Positions 52,124 to 61,106 of a stretch of DNA of 64,000 nucleotides are shown in pieces. The notes beneath the pieces were generated by a model. The model ran no database searches. It had not been told where the DNA came from and saw only the letters and a program-made list of their open reading frames with translations. Origin of the DNA: Rhodococcus spelaei (GTDB lineage Bacteria; Actinomycetota; Actinomycetes; Mycobacteriales; Mycobacteriaceae); assembly GCF_006704125.1 (NCBI RefSeq), contig NZ_VIGH01000010.1, forward strand, positions 62,001-126,000, in the 5' to 3' direction. Made by a program: the position numbers and the translations under genes. Within the stretch, counting starts at the first letter, position 1; each line of letters opens with the position of its first letter.

Positions 52124-52888
52124 ATGAGGACAACGCGAATCTGGTCGGCGACGTTGGTCTCAGCTCTCGCATTGTCGTGCGCCGCATGCGGCTCCGAGGA
52201 CCAGCCCGAACTGGGACCGCCCGCACCGTGGTCGGTGTCCTTCCGCTGGGACGACACCGACCCGACCATCGACCTCGAATCACCCGCGGTGCAGGCCATT
52301 CGAGCGGCCGCCGAGAGCGACCAGATCGAAATGGGCATCGGCCGCGACTACACCGACCCGGGCTATCCGGAGGCAGCAGGCCCGAACGGCACTGTCGGCG
52401 GCAAGATTCGGATGGACGATACCGCCGACGAGATCGGCACCCTTCACTTCAAGCTAGTAGTACGGACCGCATCAGAATCCTCGATCGACGGTGTGGTGTG
52501 CCTCGACGAGACCGGACTGTCGCGCGATGTCGACGCGCACTTCCCGCTACCCGATCCCAGCAGGTCTCACTCACGTTGGGCGATCAACGTCACCGCCGAA
52601 CGCGCCGACTCGCCCAATGACACCCCCACAACTTCGCCCACGATCCCGCAACGCGAGCCGGTGATGCCGAACATCGCCGGCCCCGCAGGTCGGACGGCTC
52701 GACCATCCGGCAACGTGTTCGGAGACTGGAAGATCACCCGCTACAAAGGAGACTTCTCCACCCCGACGCGGCAGCTGTGCTACCCGTGGGTCGAGCAGCG
52801 CTGGGGCGGTCCCACCCCGCCCGCGCCGAATCGTACCGACCAGGAACCACCGACGATCGAGCCGTTCTACCCCGGCTGGCAGGACTGA
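52124..52888 (+). CDS. Hypothetical lipoprotein, tandem copy 2
   Basis: A 254-aa near-duplicate of the preceding gene; the DNA is almost identical from about 52200 to the stop, with scattered changes. The signal peptide differs most (LALSCAACGS), leaving an imperfect lipobox. I place the start at the ATG that aligns with copy 1; in-frame ATGs 9 and 15 nt upstream and a GTG further up are alternatives, and none has a clear ribosome site. Key segments match copy 1 (YTDPGYPEAAGPNG, FGDWKITRYKGDFSTP). Confidence 0.72.
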   Translation: MRTTRIWSATLVSALALSCAACGSEDQPELGPPAPWSVSFRWDDTDPTIDLESPAVQAIRAAAESDQIEMGIGRDYTDPGYPEAAGPNGTVGGKIRMDDTADEIGTLHFKLVVRTASESSIDGVVCLDETGLSRDVDAHFPLPDPSRSHSRWAINVTAERADSPNDTPTTSPTIPQREPVMPNIAGPAGRTARPSGNVFGDWKITRYKGDFSTPTRQLCYPWVEQRWGGPTPPAPNRTDQEPPTIEPFYPGWQD

Positions 52889-53001
52889 CCGGCACCTCGC
52901 AGGAGTGCACGGCGGGAACAGCCACGCGGAGCGTTCGGTTGAATCCGAGGCATCCTGCGCATGTAGCGTGCGAAGTGAGGACACCGACGAAAGGACCGAC
53001 C

Positions 53002-53280
53002 GTGGCCGAGCGTATCGAGCACAAGCCGGAGCAGAGCACCTTCGAGATCTACGTCGGTGATGCCCTCGCCGGTCACGCCGACTACACCGAGATCAGTGGC
53101 GTGCGGACCTTCGACCACACGGTCACCGAGCCCGACTTCCGCGGGCAGGGCATCGCGGGCAAGGTCGTGACGGCCGCTCTGGACGCCACCCGCGCCGAGG
53201 GGCTCAAGATCATCGCGGGCTGCTCGTACGTGGAGAAGTTCGTCGCGGAGAACCCGGAGTACAAGGACCTGCTGGCGTAG
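53002..53280 (+). CDS. Short GNAT-family N-acetyltransferase (YjdJ/GTNAT type)
   Basis: A 92-aa member of the smallest GNAT class. The acetyl-CoA loop is DFRGQGIAGKVVTAALD (residues about 45-61; the R/QxxGxG/A pattern), preceded by FDHTVTEP and followed by IIAGCSYVEKFVAENPEY, the typical ending with its conserved cysteine and Y-x-x-K-F. It probably acetylates a small molecule or protein. GTG start with AAAGGA upstream. It lies between two convergent ESX-type cassettes. Confidence 0.87.
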   Translation: MAERIEHKPEQSTFEIYVGDALAGHADYTEISGVRTFDHTVTEPDFRGQGIAGKVVTAALDATRAEGLKIIAGCSYVEKFVAENPEYKDLLA

Positions 53281-53293
53281 CGGCGGGGCGCAG

Positions 53294-53947
53294 TCAGCTC
53301 GACCGGCGCCGGGCCGTTGCCTGTCCCGCAGGGAGTTTCAGCACCCGCTGCGCCCGCGGCGTCACCTCGCAGTTCCCGTTCGCGATCGAGTGAAGCATCC
53401 CGTTGTAGACGAGGTCCCACAGCGCGATGTTGGGCTGGATGTCCTTGATATCGATCGCCGGGGCCTGGCGGCCCGATGAGTCGGTCAGCCGGATCACCCG
53501 CTGGATCCCGTTGATGACCAGCTCGATCTTCACCAGCTCGTAGGTGTTCACCCAGGCGCGGTCGTTCTGCACCCAGGTGGCACCCGCCGCGAGCCACGAC
53601 TTGCGGACCACGCGTGGGTAGAACCACAAGGCCGACGCGAAGATCGGCCAGTAGATCCAGTCGGTGATCCAGTCGAAGTTCTTGTAGTTCGCAGTCAACA
53701 ATGCGGCGCCCAGGAACCAGGTTCCGGCGGTCGCGTACCAGCCGTCCCTGCGACGGTATTGGCTCCACTCGAGGATCGGCCCGGCCCCGTCCGGCAGGGG
53801 CGGTTGCTTGAGCGGTGCCCGATCGGTGGGTGTCGGTCGGTCGCGTGCGGTCAGCCGCGGTGCGTGCGGCGGGCGGGGCTCACCGGTTTCCGGATTCGGC
53901 ATCGGGGCAGGACTGGACCATCCGAGTGCATTCCGCGGTGACGTCAC
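53294..53947 (-). CDS. Hypothetical membrane protein (PH-like), last gene of ESX-type cassette
   Basis: A 217-aa protein. A Pro-rich N-terminus (residues 1-55) precedes two hydrophobic helices (about 70-88 and 93-110: WYATAGTWFLGAALL, WIYWPIFASALWFYP). A soluble domain follows, with ELVKIELVINGIQRVIRLTDSSG and a DIKDIQPNIALWDLVYNGML helix. No family was recognised. GTG overlaps the stop of the 384-aa effector-like gene (GTGA), so it is co-translated with it; an immunity or accessory role is possible but unproven. Confidence 0.72.
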   Translation of the reverse strand: MTSPRNALGWSSPAPMPNPETGEPRPPHAPRLTARDRPTPTDRAPLKQPPLPDGAGPILEWSQYRRRDGWYATAGTWFLGAALLTANYKNFDWITDWIYWPIFASALWFYPRVVRKSWLAAGATWVQNDRAWVNTYELVKIELVINGIQRVIRLTDSSGRQAPAIDIKDIQPNIALWDLVYNGMLHSIANGNCEVTPRAQRVLKLPAGQATARRRSS

Positions 53948-55098
53948 TCGAACACCCCCGAGACCCAGCGCCCCACGGCGCCCGCGCCGTCGGAGATTCC
54001 GTCCCAGTGGTCGATGACGGCGCCCACCCCGAACGCGACCCCGAGGCCGGCCCCCACCGCCAGCAGCGTGACCGGGCCACCTGATGCACTGGCCAGAATC
54101 AGACTGGTCGCGGCGCTGCCGGCGACGAAACCACCGACGTCCTTTCCGACCGCCTTCGCCACCTCACCCCCGTCCTTCGCAGCGTGGACGTCAGCGACGG
54201 TCTGCATCCCGGTGAGAAACACCCCCACGTACGGGACCTTCGACCCCACCTTCGACAGCGTTGACGCGCCGGGCCCCGTGAGGGTCTTGGCCATCGCCTG
54301 ACTGAAGGCGTTGTCCGTCATACCCAGGACCAGTTTCGAGTTCGCCGCAGCAGCGCGTTCCGCGGCCTCCGCGGACTTCTCGAACACCCCCAACGCGCGC
54401 GCCGCCTGGGCCTCGCGGAACGGATCACCGCTCAGCGCCGCCTCGGCCGCGACGGTCCGGATGGTGTCGAGTTGAGCGGCACGCGTCGCGGCCGTGACTC
54501 CCCAGGAGTCGGCCTGCTCGACGACTGTGCCGATGTACCCGGTGACCGCGCCGGCGGTCAGCCACTGCCACTGCTTCTTCGCGTCGTCGACGAGCATCTT
54601 CGTGCCCTCGACGGTCTGGTTCAGGACCGAGTGCGCGCTGCGCTCGATTTCCCGTGCCTCCTCGGCCAGCTGCAACGCCGCCTGATACGCCGCGGTTTGC
54701 CGGGCCCGCAACTCGTCGCGTGCCGGATCGTCTCCGACGGCGCCTTCGTCGACCGGGTCGCCGATGCTCTCGGCGGTCACCGCCAGACCGCCGACGGCAG
54801 CCACCTCCGAGGCCTGCCGCATGCGAGCCTGCACCGTGCCCAGGTCGTCCGCGAAGACTCGGATCGCCTTGCTCAGTTCGCCGGCCCGATCCGCCACGTC
54901 GATGGTGCCGGTCCCCATCGCGCCGACCCGGTCGCGAAACTCGTCGCCCGTCTTGCTGTGCCACTGCGACTCGGAGCGATCGCGAGCGTCGAAGAAGCTG
55001 TGTGCCTGCTGCTCCGCGCCGCTGGCCACGGCCGCGAGCGAATTCGCACAGTCAGTGCACGAGGCCGGATCGCCCGCCACCCGAATGTCGATCGGCAT
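53944..55098 (-). CDS. ESX-type effector-like protein (384 aa)
   Basis: A helical N-terminal domain has a tryptophan turn (SQWHSKTGDEFRDR, W46) and an early CxxC (SCTDC, residues 14-17). The middle is long and helical (LQLAEEAREIERSAHSVLNQTVEG). The C-terminal third is Ala/Gly-rich and partly hydrophobic (GKDVGGFVAGSAATSLILASASGGPVTLLAVGAGLGVAFGVGAVIDHW), like the glycine-zipper or membrane-inserting tails of some ESX/polymorphic proteins. The final DGAGAVGRWVSGVFE could be an amphipathic end. ATG overlaps the stop of the EspC-like gene before it. Confidence 0.75.
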   Translation of the reverse strand: MPIDIRVAGDPASCTDCANSLAAVASGAEQQAHSFFDARDRSESQWHSKTGDEFRDRVGAMGTGTIDVADRAGELSKAIRVFADDLGTVQARMRQASEVAAVGGLAVTAESIGDPVDEGAVGDDPARDELRARQTAAYQAALQLAEEAREIERSAHSVLNQTVEGTKMLVDDAKKQWQWLTAGAVTGYIGTVVEQADSWGVTAATRAAQLDTIRTVAAEAALSGDPFREAQAARALGVFEKSAEAAERAAAANSKLVLGMTDNAFSQAMAKTLTGPGASTLSKVGSKVPYVGVFLTGMQTVADVHAAKDGGEVAKAVGKDVGGFVAGSAATSLILASASGGPVTLLAVGAGLGVAFGVGAVIDHWDGISDGAGAVGRWVSGVFE

Positions 55099-55385
55099 CA
55101 GCGCGGCACCCCCTTGGCGCCGGCGACCCGCGCCGCGTTCGCGCCCTCGGTCGCATCGAACTCCGCGGCGTTGGCCTGCACGAGGTCGGCCGCGTTCGCC
55201 GCCGACAAGGCGGCGGTCGACATCGCCTCCGACAGCGCCACTAGCAGCTCCGCCACGACACCGCTCGACGCGCCCGCGTCGGGGATTGCCGGGGCATCGA
55301 CGGCCAAGTTCTCGAACCCCTGGGCGCCGTCCGCCAAGACGACCGCCAGCTCGCACAGGTTGTCGACCATCATCCCGTCGCTCAT
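55098..55385 (-). CDS. EspC-like ESX secretion-associated protein
   Basis: A 95-aa helical protein with a break near the middle (APAIPDAGASSG) and a second helix AANAADLVQANAAEFDATEGANAARV. The FDATEGANA stretch resembles the D/E-containing ESX export ending. It plays the same positional role as the EspC-like gene at 48632 in the opposite cassette. ATG and TGA overlap with both neighbours. Family assignment is by shape and context. Confidence 0.72.
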   Translation of the reverse strand: MSDGMMVDNLCELAVVLADGAQGFENLAVDAPAIPDAGASSGVVAELLVALSEAMSTAALSAANAADLVQANAAEFDATEGANAARVAGAKGVPR

Positions 55386-55702
55386 GGTCGGGCCTCTTCC
55401 AACCAGCTCTGCGGTGTCGACGGATCATCGGGTTCGTCGGCCTCACCGCGGAGGTCGACGTCCCGCACGATCACGTCGAACTCGGTGACCCGCCGAACCT
55501 CGTTCAGCCCGTCCGCGTCGAGCGCCATCCAGGGCTGAATCTCGCTGCAGCAGGCGACCAGGCTTCCGATCGACGAATAGACCGGGAGGACCAGGCCCAC
55601 ACCGGGCACGGTCCGCATCTCGATCTGTGCCACACCCGAGCCGCTCGGCCGCGCGTGGATCGGCACCACTACCACCCCACCGGGCAGATTCCCGTCAGTC
55701 AT
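55382..55702 (-). CDS. SAV_915-like/SseB-like small protein
   Basis: A 106-aa cytoplasmic protein. The central motif VPGVGLVLPVYSSIGSLVACC and QPWMAL, followed by an acidic segment, resembles the SAV_915/SseB-type small proteins of actinobacteria that sit beside ESX-type genes. The C-terminus is acidic and Pro-rich. The ATG follows GGGGGTG. First gene of the minus-strand cassette; its stop overlaps the EspC-like start. The family call is tentative. Confidence 0.62.
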   Translation of the reverse strand: MTDGNLPGGVVVVPIHARPSGSGVAQIEMRTVPGVGLVLPVYSSIGSLVACCSEIQPWMALDADGLNEVRRVTEFDVIVRDVDLRGEADEPDDPSTPQSWLEEARP

Positions 55703-56059
55703 CAATATCACCCCCGTGCACGCGCCGCCCGCAGATGCGGGCTCCCCAGCGCAGTACCTGCGGGATGCTACATCACGCCATACCGCCGGGTCTGTTCTCC
55801 AATACCTGCGCGGGAAGGGCTGACCGGCCCTCGTGCGTGGGAAAGCTGGTCGTACGCCAAGTTCGACGCCGGATATGCCGGCCGCGCCGAGTCGGACCAA
55901 TCTTCCTTAGCCCCTGGGCCATTCGAGGACGGCAGCGAGGTCGATGGCTCTGCAGCCAGTCGATTCGCGCCGATGTACACGCGCTGCACACCGGTGTCCG
56001 ACCATGGGCCTATTCTCTTTCGTTGTCTCACCATATTCTCGATCGAATCAGGAATCCGC
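55703..56059. other. Divergent intergenic region (357 bp)
   Basis: Separates the ESX-type cassette from the defence-like island. No supported gene, hairpin or RNA was seen. Sequence composition becomes noticeably less GC-rich from about 55850 rightward, which suggests the left edge of an acquired segment. Confidence 0.45.
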
Positions 56060-57895
56060 ATGTCGCTCATCCAGACCCACAGCTTCACCATTACGCAGGC
56101 GCTGCAGTCATGCTTCTACCGGATTCCGGACTATCAGCGCGAGTACGTATGGGGTCCGACCGAAGCCGTCCAGCTACTCGACGACATCACCGAGAGCATC
56201 GACGCCGGCGGTAAGCAATACTTCGTCGGCACTGTACTGGTGGCAGCGGACGGGCCCGGTCGGCAAGCGGACGAGCTCGATGTGATCGACGGCCAGCAGA
56301 GGACCACCACGTTCTTCCTGATGCTGTGCGCGCTGCGCCGTCGGTTTCGGGGCCATCCGCAGCAGCCCACGATCGAGGGTCTGCTCGCGAGTAGCTACAC
56401 AAATCTTGAAGGCATGACCGTTTCGCGGCTTCGGCTCGAGCCCTGCTACGAGAACGCAGCCGATCTGGTCCAGTTCCTCCGGCAATACGACGGAGCAGAC
56501 GGCGAGCTGTCCGACGCCCTCGACCATGCCGCCATCGAACGGTTCGGGTCGGCAGCACGATTGACCGACGTTTTCCTGGCCATATCGGAGTACCTCGACC
56601 ACAACTTCCCGGAACACGCCGACCTTGCGCGGTTCTGGGGACATCTAGCAAACAACGTGATCTTCATCCAGATTCAAACGGATGTCAGCAGCGCGTTGAA
56701 GATCTTCGAAACCATCAACGAGCGTGGCATCGGGCTCAATCCGATGGACCTGCTGAAGAATCTCCTCTTCGCGCAGGTCAAGCAGGACGACTTCGCCAAG
56801 CTGAAAGACAAGTGGAAGAAGATCACGACGCCCCTCGAGCAGAAGAAGCAGAAGCCGCTGCGTTTCCTCCGGTACTTCGTGATGGCGAACTACAAGATTC
56901 GCGACGCGCACAGCAAGGGGATCGTACGCGAGGATCAGATCTACTCGTGGTTCGTCGACAAGGACAATGCCGCGGTCGCCGGATACGCGACGAGACCCTT
57001 CGAGTTCGTCGACACGGTGGCGGCAAACGTCGAGCGCTACCTCGCGTTTCAGAGTGGGCGTGATTCGCAGGGAAGCCCGAGCGCGGCATTGGCGAACCTG
57101 CAGCATCTGACTGGGACTTCGTTGAGCCAGCATCACGTCCTCCTGCTGGCAGGCGGAAAGCTACGCCCCGCGAACTTCGAGCACCTGGTCGAGCAAATCG
57201 AGAACTTTCTCTTCTTCTACGTGTTCACGCGCACGTCCACCAAAGACCTCGAGGCGTTGTTCTCGCGGTGGGCGGATGAGATCCGAGAATTCTCGACGAT
57301 CACGGACGAGGCCACGCAACGGTTGGCTCTGAACGAATTCATCGCCACGCACTTCCAGAGTTCGATCGCCTCCAAGCATGACGAACTGCGTGACGCTCTT
57401 CGCCGCTACCGGCTCGGATCAATGCCGAAGTACCGCTCGCGCTATCTGCTCGCGCGAATTACCCAGCATGTCGACATGGCCCATTCCGGAACCAAGACCC
57501 GCGGACTGCTCAGTCAGTACACGAATCTCGAGATCGAGCACATCTTGCCGCAGACGCCGCGCAGCGATCTCCTCGGCGAGTGGTGTGAGGGCAATGACGA
57601 GGACTACCAGTCGTATGTGAACCGCCTCGGGAACCTCACACTCCTCGAGAAGCCTCACAATATAGTCGCAGGCAACGACTTCTACGATTCGAAGAAGCCG
57701 CTCTACTCCCAGAGCGGCAACTACCTGACGCGAAGCATCGCCCAGCTGAGCACTGTCGGGAAGAACACGACGGTGACGACGATCAACTCGCGCTTGCAGG
57801 CTTTTGAACACTGGGATGCCAAGGCGATTGATGTGCGGACCGAGGTGCTCATCTCCCTAGCGCTCGAGATCTGGAGCACGGCGCCAGCTGCCTGA
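56060..57895 (+). CDS. GmrSD-like DUF262 / DUF1524 HNH protein (type IV restriction-like)
   Basis: A 611-aa protein combining two defence domains. The DUF262 (GmrS-like, ParB/Srx-fold NTPase) half has IPDYQREYVW at 22-31 and DGQQRT at 77-82. The DUF1524 (GmrD-like) half has the HNH-type motif IEHILPQ at 492-498 and LGNLTLL at 523-529. Single-chain GmrSD enzymes cut DNA with modified bases such as glucosylated hydroxymethylcytosine, so this may restrict modified phage DNA. All motifs are intact. The ATG follows AGGAA. Codon use is visibly less GC-rich at third positions than in the genes to the left. Confidence 0.88.
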   Translation: MSLIQTHSFTITQALQSCFYRIPDYQREYVWGPTEAVQLLDDITESIDAGGKQYFVGTVLVAADGPGRQADELDVIDGQQRTTTFFLMLCALRRRFRGHPQQPTIEGLLASSYTNLEGMTVSRLRLEPCYENAADLVQFLRQYDGADGELSDALDHAAIERFGSAARLTDVFLAISEYLDHNFPEHADLARFWGHLANNVIFIQIQTDVSSALKIFETINERGIGLNPMDLLKNLLFAQVKQDDFAKLKDKWKKITTPLEQKKQKPLRFLRYFVMANYKIRDAHSKGIVREDQIYSWFVDKDNAAVAGYATRPFEFVDTVAANVERYLAFQSGRDSQGSPSAALANLQHLTGTSLSQHHVLLLAGGKLRPANFEHLVEQIENFLFFYVFTRTSTKDLEALFSRWADEIREFSTITDEATQRLALNEFIATHFQSSIASKHDELRDALRRYRLGSMPKYRSRYLLARITQHVDMAHSGTKTRGLLSQYTNLEIEHILPQTPRSDLLGEWCEGNDEDYQSYVNRLGNLTLLEKPHNIVAGNDFYDSKKPLYSQSGNYLTRSIAQLSTVGKNTTVTTINSRLQAFEHWDAKAIDVRTEVLISLALEIWSTAPAA

Positions 57896-58255
57896 TCCAC
57901 AGCCGTCAATACACTCTCGAATAACTTCTGTGTGCCAAGCGCTTTGGCGATCCGAATGGGACTGCCCCAGGTTCAGTTGACTCGCGGCAGCCCCTTCATA
58001 CCTCCATATGCCCGGCAAGGATGCACCTCGTGTCGACCAGCGACAGCCGAGGTGGCCCGTCTGGACCGGCCGACGCCTACGCCGAAGCCATCCACTCCGA
58101 CGCCCCGGATGTGGTGCAGATCGGCGCGCAGGCCTTCTGCCACCGGAGGTACCCACCGGCCACGACGATGTGGTCGTCGCAGGCAACGACTGCTACGCGG
58201 ACGCCCTGCCAATCTTCGACGATCTCATCAGATTTGCGGGTCTGGCCTGAGCCAT
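57896..58255 (+). other. Gene-remnant region between DUF262 and helicase fragments
   Basis: No intact gene. Two frames look partly coding: one reads ADAYAEAIHSDAPDVVQIGAQAF (58069-58137) and the next frame reads GHDDVVVAGNDCYADALPIFDDLIRFAG with a stop at 58250. Joined by a single shift near 58150 they would give about 76 residues, of no family I recognise. This looks like scar material next to the truncated helicase. Confidence 0.4.
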
Positions 58256-58970
58256 GTGCTCAAGCCAGACGTCATCCGATCCTTCGACATCGCTGCCGGA
58301 ACCGCCTGCGGCAGGGTCGACGGGGTCGGCTCGGGTCGTCGGGTCCTCCTGCTCGGCGGCCGGTCGTGGAAGGTCACCCACATCGACTGGAACCGACGTC
58401 AGGTGTTCGTGGAGAACACCGATCTGCAGGGCCGCGCGAAGTGGATGTCACTTCCCGATGGCGCATCCTTCGAGATCACCCGCGGTGTGCGCGACGTCCT
58501 GCTCGGGGTCCAGCCGGCCGGTGTCACGCTCGCCAGACGAGCCGTGGCGACTCTCGACGACATGCGCCTACAACGCGCCGACCACATCATCGAGGGCGCG
58601 TTCGTCATTGCACGCGACGGGCGGGACGACTGGCGCTGGTGGACCTGGGCAGGGGCGAAAGCCAACCGCACACCCGCCGCGTGGGCGCCGGGTCTTGTTC
58701 CGCCGCGGCAGCGGATCGGAGCGGAATCCCTACGGCTCCACGGCGACCTCTCGGTCGACGACATTCGACGCGGTCTCGCCGAGCTCCGAACCCACAACGG
58801 CGACCGTCCGCTCCCCCTCGTGGACAAGAAAGCACTCAAGGGCCTGAAGTTCCGCAGCACTCCCGGAGGCGCTGGCGCGTCACTCGCTCGCCGCCCGCAT
58901 CGTGAACAATCCGGCGGCCGAGGAAGTCCTCCACGAGAAGGCACAGATCGTCACGCATTCGGAGTCGTAG
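58256..58970 (+). pseudogene. C-terminal fragment of an Lhr-like DEAD/DEAH helicase, frameshifted
   Basis: About 235 codons that match only the end of large Lhr-type helicases: VLLLGGRSWKVTHIDWNRRQVFVEN, ITRGVRDVLLG, VTLARRAVATLDDMR. The ATPase domains are absent upstream. Near 58855-58860 the frame shifts by one base. Before it the reading is KALKGLKF; after it, in the next frame, it is LPEALARHSLAARIVNN, ending at the TAG at 58968. One extra C in the TTCC run would explain it. It is a remnant, unless the shift is an assembly error and the missing N-terminus reflects a real deletion. Confidence 0.62.
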
Positions 58971-59123
58971 CCCGGACACGCCATCGGCCGGGCCGTGACG
59001 ATTTCCTGTCGGCGGTGTCCGATAGTGTTCTTTTCGCGGCCCGACGGACTTCCGCTGTGATTCACGGCCACGGACATGCCCCCACCCGCACGACTCGATT
59101 CGTGCTGCCCGGGGGACCCCACT

Positions 59124-61003
59124 TTGACCTTGCTTCGTACGTCGGCGAAACGCGTCGCCGGCATCGCTCACCCTGACTCGCTGGTCGAGCAACTCCTCGA
59201 TCAGATGCTGTTCACCACCGGGCGCCGAGCAAGCGAGGCCGAACAGAAGTCGTGGGGCCGCAGTCTCCCCGTGTTCGCTCGGGATCTCGTCGATGCGGGC
59301 CTGGGCGACGTCGAGATGCTGATCGAGTACCACCTTCCGTTGACGTCGCAGCGCGCCGATGTCGTGCTCGCCGGCGTCCATCCCAATACCGGTGCGGCCT
59401 CGTATGTGGTGGTCGAACTCAAGCAGTGGTCGTCGGCTTACCGGTTCGAGGGGAGTCCGGAGCTCGTCGAGGTTCCCGGCATGCCGGGCGGACCCAAGCT
59501 GCATCCCGTAGCCCAGGTGAAGGGGTACTGCGACTACCTCGCTGACTTCGCGCGAGCCATCGAGAACCAACCGGACGCGCTCGCCGGAATGGCCTACCTA
59601 CACAACGCGACCGACCCGTCATCGGTGTCCGACCTCCGCAGCTTCCCGACAGGTATCACCGGCCGCCTGTTCACTGGCGCCGATCGCGCGGACATGTTCG
59701 CGTTCCTCCAATCGCGTTTGTCCGGCGACGCAGCCGGCCATGTCGCGGGTGACACCCTGATGCGGTCGGCGGTCGCGCCATCGCAGCAGCTACTCAAGGT
59801 CGCGGCGGCTGAGGTCCGCGACCGACCCCAGTTCCACCTCCTCGGCAACCAGCAGCTAGCCGTGGACCTCGTCCTGCATTCCGTCGAGCAGGCGCGGTCC
59901 GCGGACGCCAAGCGAATCGTGGTCGTCACAGGCGGTCCAGGCAGCGGCAAGAGCGTCATCGCGCTGTCGCTGGTCGGTGAGCTTGCGCGTCGTGGCCGAA
60001 CCGTGCTGCACGCCACCGGTTCCCGCTCGTTCACCCAGACCCTTCGCAAAGTAGCCGGCCACCGAGCGCCACGGGTCCAGAAGATGTTCAAGTACTTCAA
60101 CCAGTTCATGTCGGCCGAACGGAATGGCCTCGACGTCCTCATTCTCGACGAGGCTCATCGGATTCGCGAAACCTCCGTCGACCGCTACACGAAAGCAGAA
60201 CTGCGCACCGACCGGCCGCAGATCGACGAGCTGATCGCGGCGGCGCGAGTACCCGTGTTCCTGCTCGACGAGCACCAGATTGTGCGACCCGGCGAGATGG
60301 GCTCACTCGAGCAGATCGAGCTTCACGCCAAGTCGCTCGGCCTCGACGTCCATCACGTGCACCTCGGCGAGCAGTTCCGGTGCGGCGGCAGCGAAGAGTA
60401 CGTGCTGTGGGTCAAGCGCCTCCTGGGTTTGACTGACGGGGCCCATACAAGTGGAAGGGCGATCCCCAATTCGCCGTCCGCGTCGCCGACACCCCGCAGG
60501 AACTCGAGCACCTGCTGACCCAACAAATCGATCGCGGCTACGGGGCACGCATCACCGCCGGCTACTGCTGGCCGTGGAGCGACGCACGCAAGGACGGCAC
60601 CCTCGTCCCCGACGTCGTCATCGACGACTGGGCACGACCGTGGAACAGCAAGAGCGACAGGCGCATCGGCGACGCTCCCCCGGCACCGCTGTGGGCCACT
60701 GAGGACGGCGGCTTCGACCAGGTCGGCTGCGTCTACACCGCACAAGGTTTCGAGTACGACTGGAACGGCGTGATCCTCGGACCTGACCTGGTGTGGCGTG
60801 ACGGAGGCTTCACCACCGTTCGCGCGGCCAATCGCGACCCCGACTTCAAGAACGCCAAGAAGATCAGCGACGTCCGCTTCGACAAGCTGGTTCGCAACGT
60901 TTACAAGGTGCTGCTGACCCGCGGCATGGTCGGCACCGTCATCTACTCGACGGATGAGCAGACGAGGGATGCGCTCCGCGCATTGATCGACGAATCCCGC
61001 TGA
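59124..61003 (+). pseudogene. PD-(D/E)XK nuclease / DUF2075 helicase, interrupted by a frameshift
   Basis: A nuclease-helicase of about 626 codons. The N-terminal part has a PD-(D/E)XK-like core: SQRADVVLAG and VVVELKQWSS. The ATPase part has Walker A VTGGPGSGKSVIAL (about residue 270), LILDEAHRIRE (Walker B), the VFLLDEHQIVRPGE motif and HLGEQFRCGG. At 60441-60446 one base seems missing: frame one ends in GLTDGA, and frame two continues YKWKGDPQFAVRVADTPQELEHLL through YTAQGFEYDWNGVILGPDLVWRDG to the TGA at 61003. Both halves are otherwise well conserved. I use the TTG start with GGGGGA upstream; an ATG 48 nt earlier is possible. If the indel is an error, the gene is intact. Confidence 0.72.
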
Positions 61004-61106
61004 GCATTCAGCGGGTTGGACAAAAACTCAGAACGAGCACGGCCCGACAGGCTTCCGCGACAGGACATGCCTCCACCCGGTGCGAGACCGGATAGGCGCA
61101 TGGGCA

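Larger units (their letters stand above)
51324..52888 (+). repeat. Tandem gene duplication (two lipoprotein copies)
   Basis: Positions about 51400-52094 and 52190-52888 are near-identical direct repeats of about 700 bp. Many differences fall at third codon positions. The repeat starts inside the signal peptide and ends at the stop codon. Confidence 0.85.
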
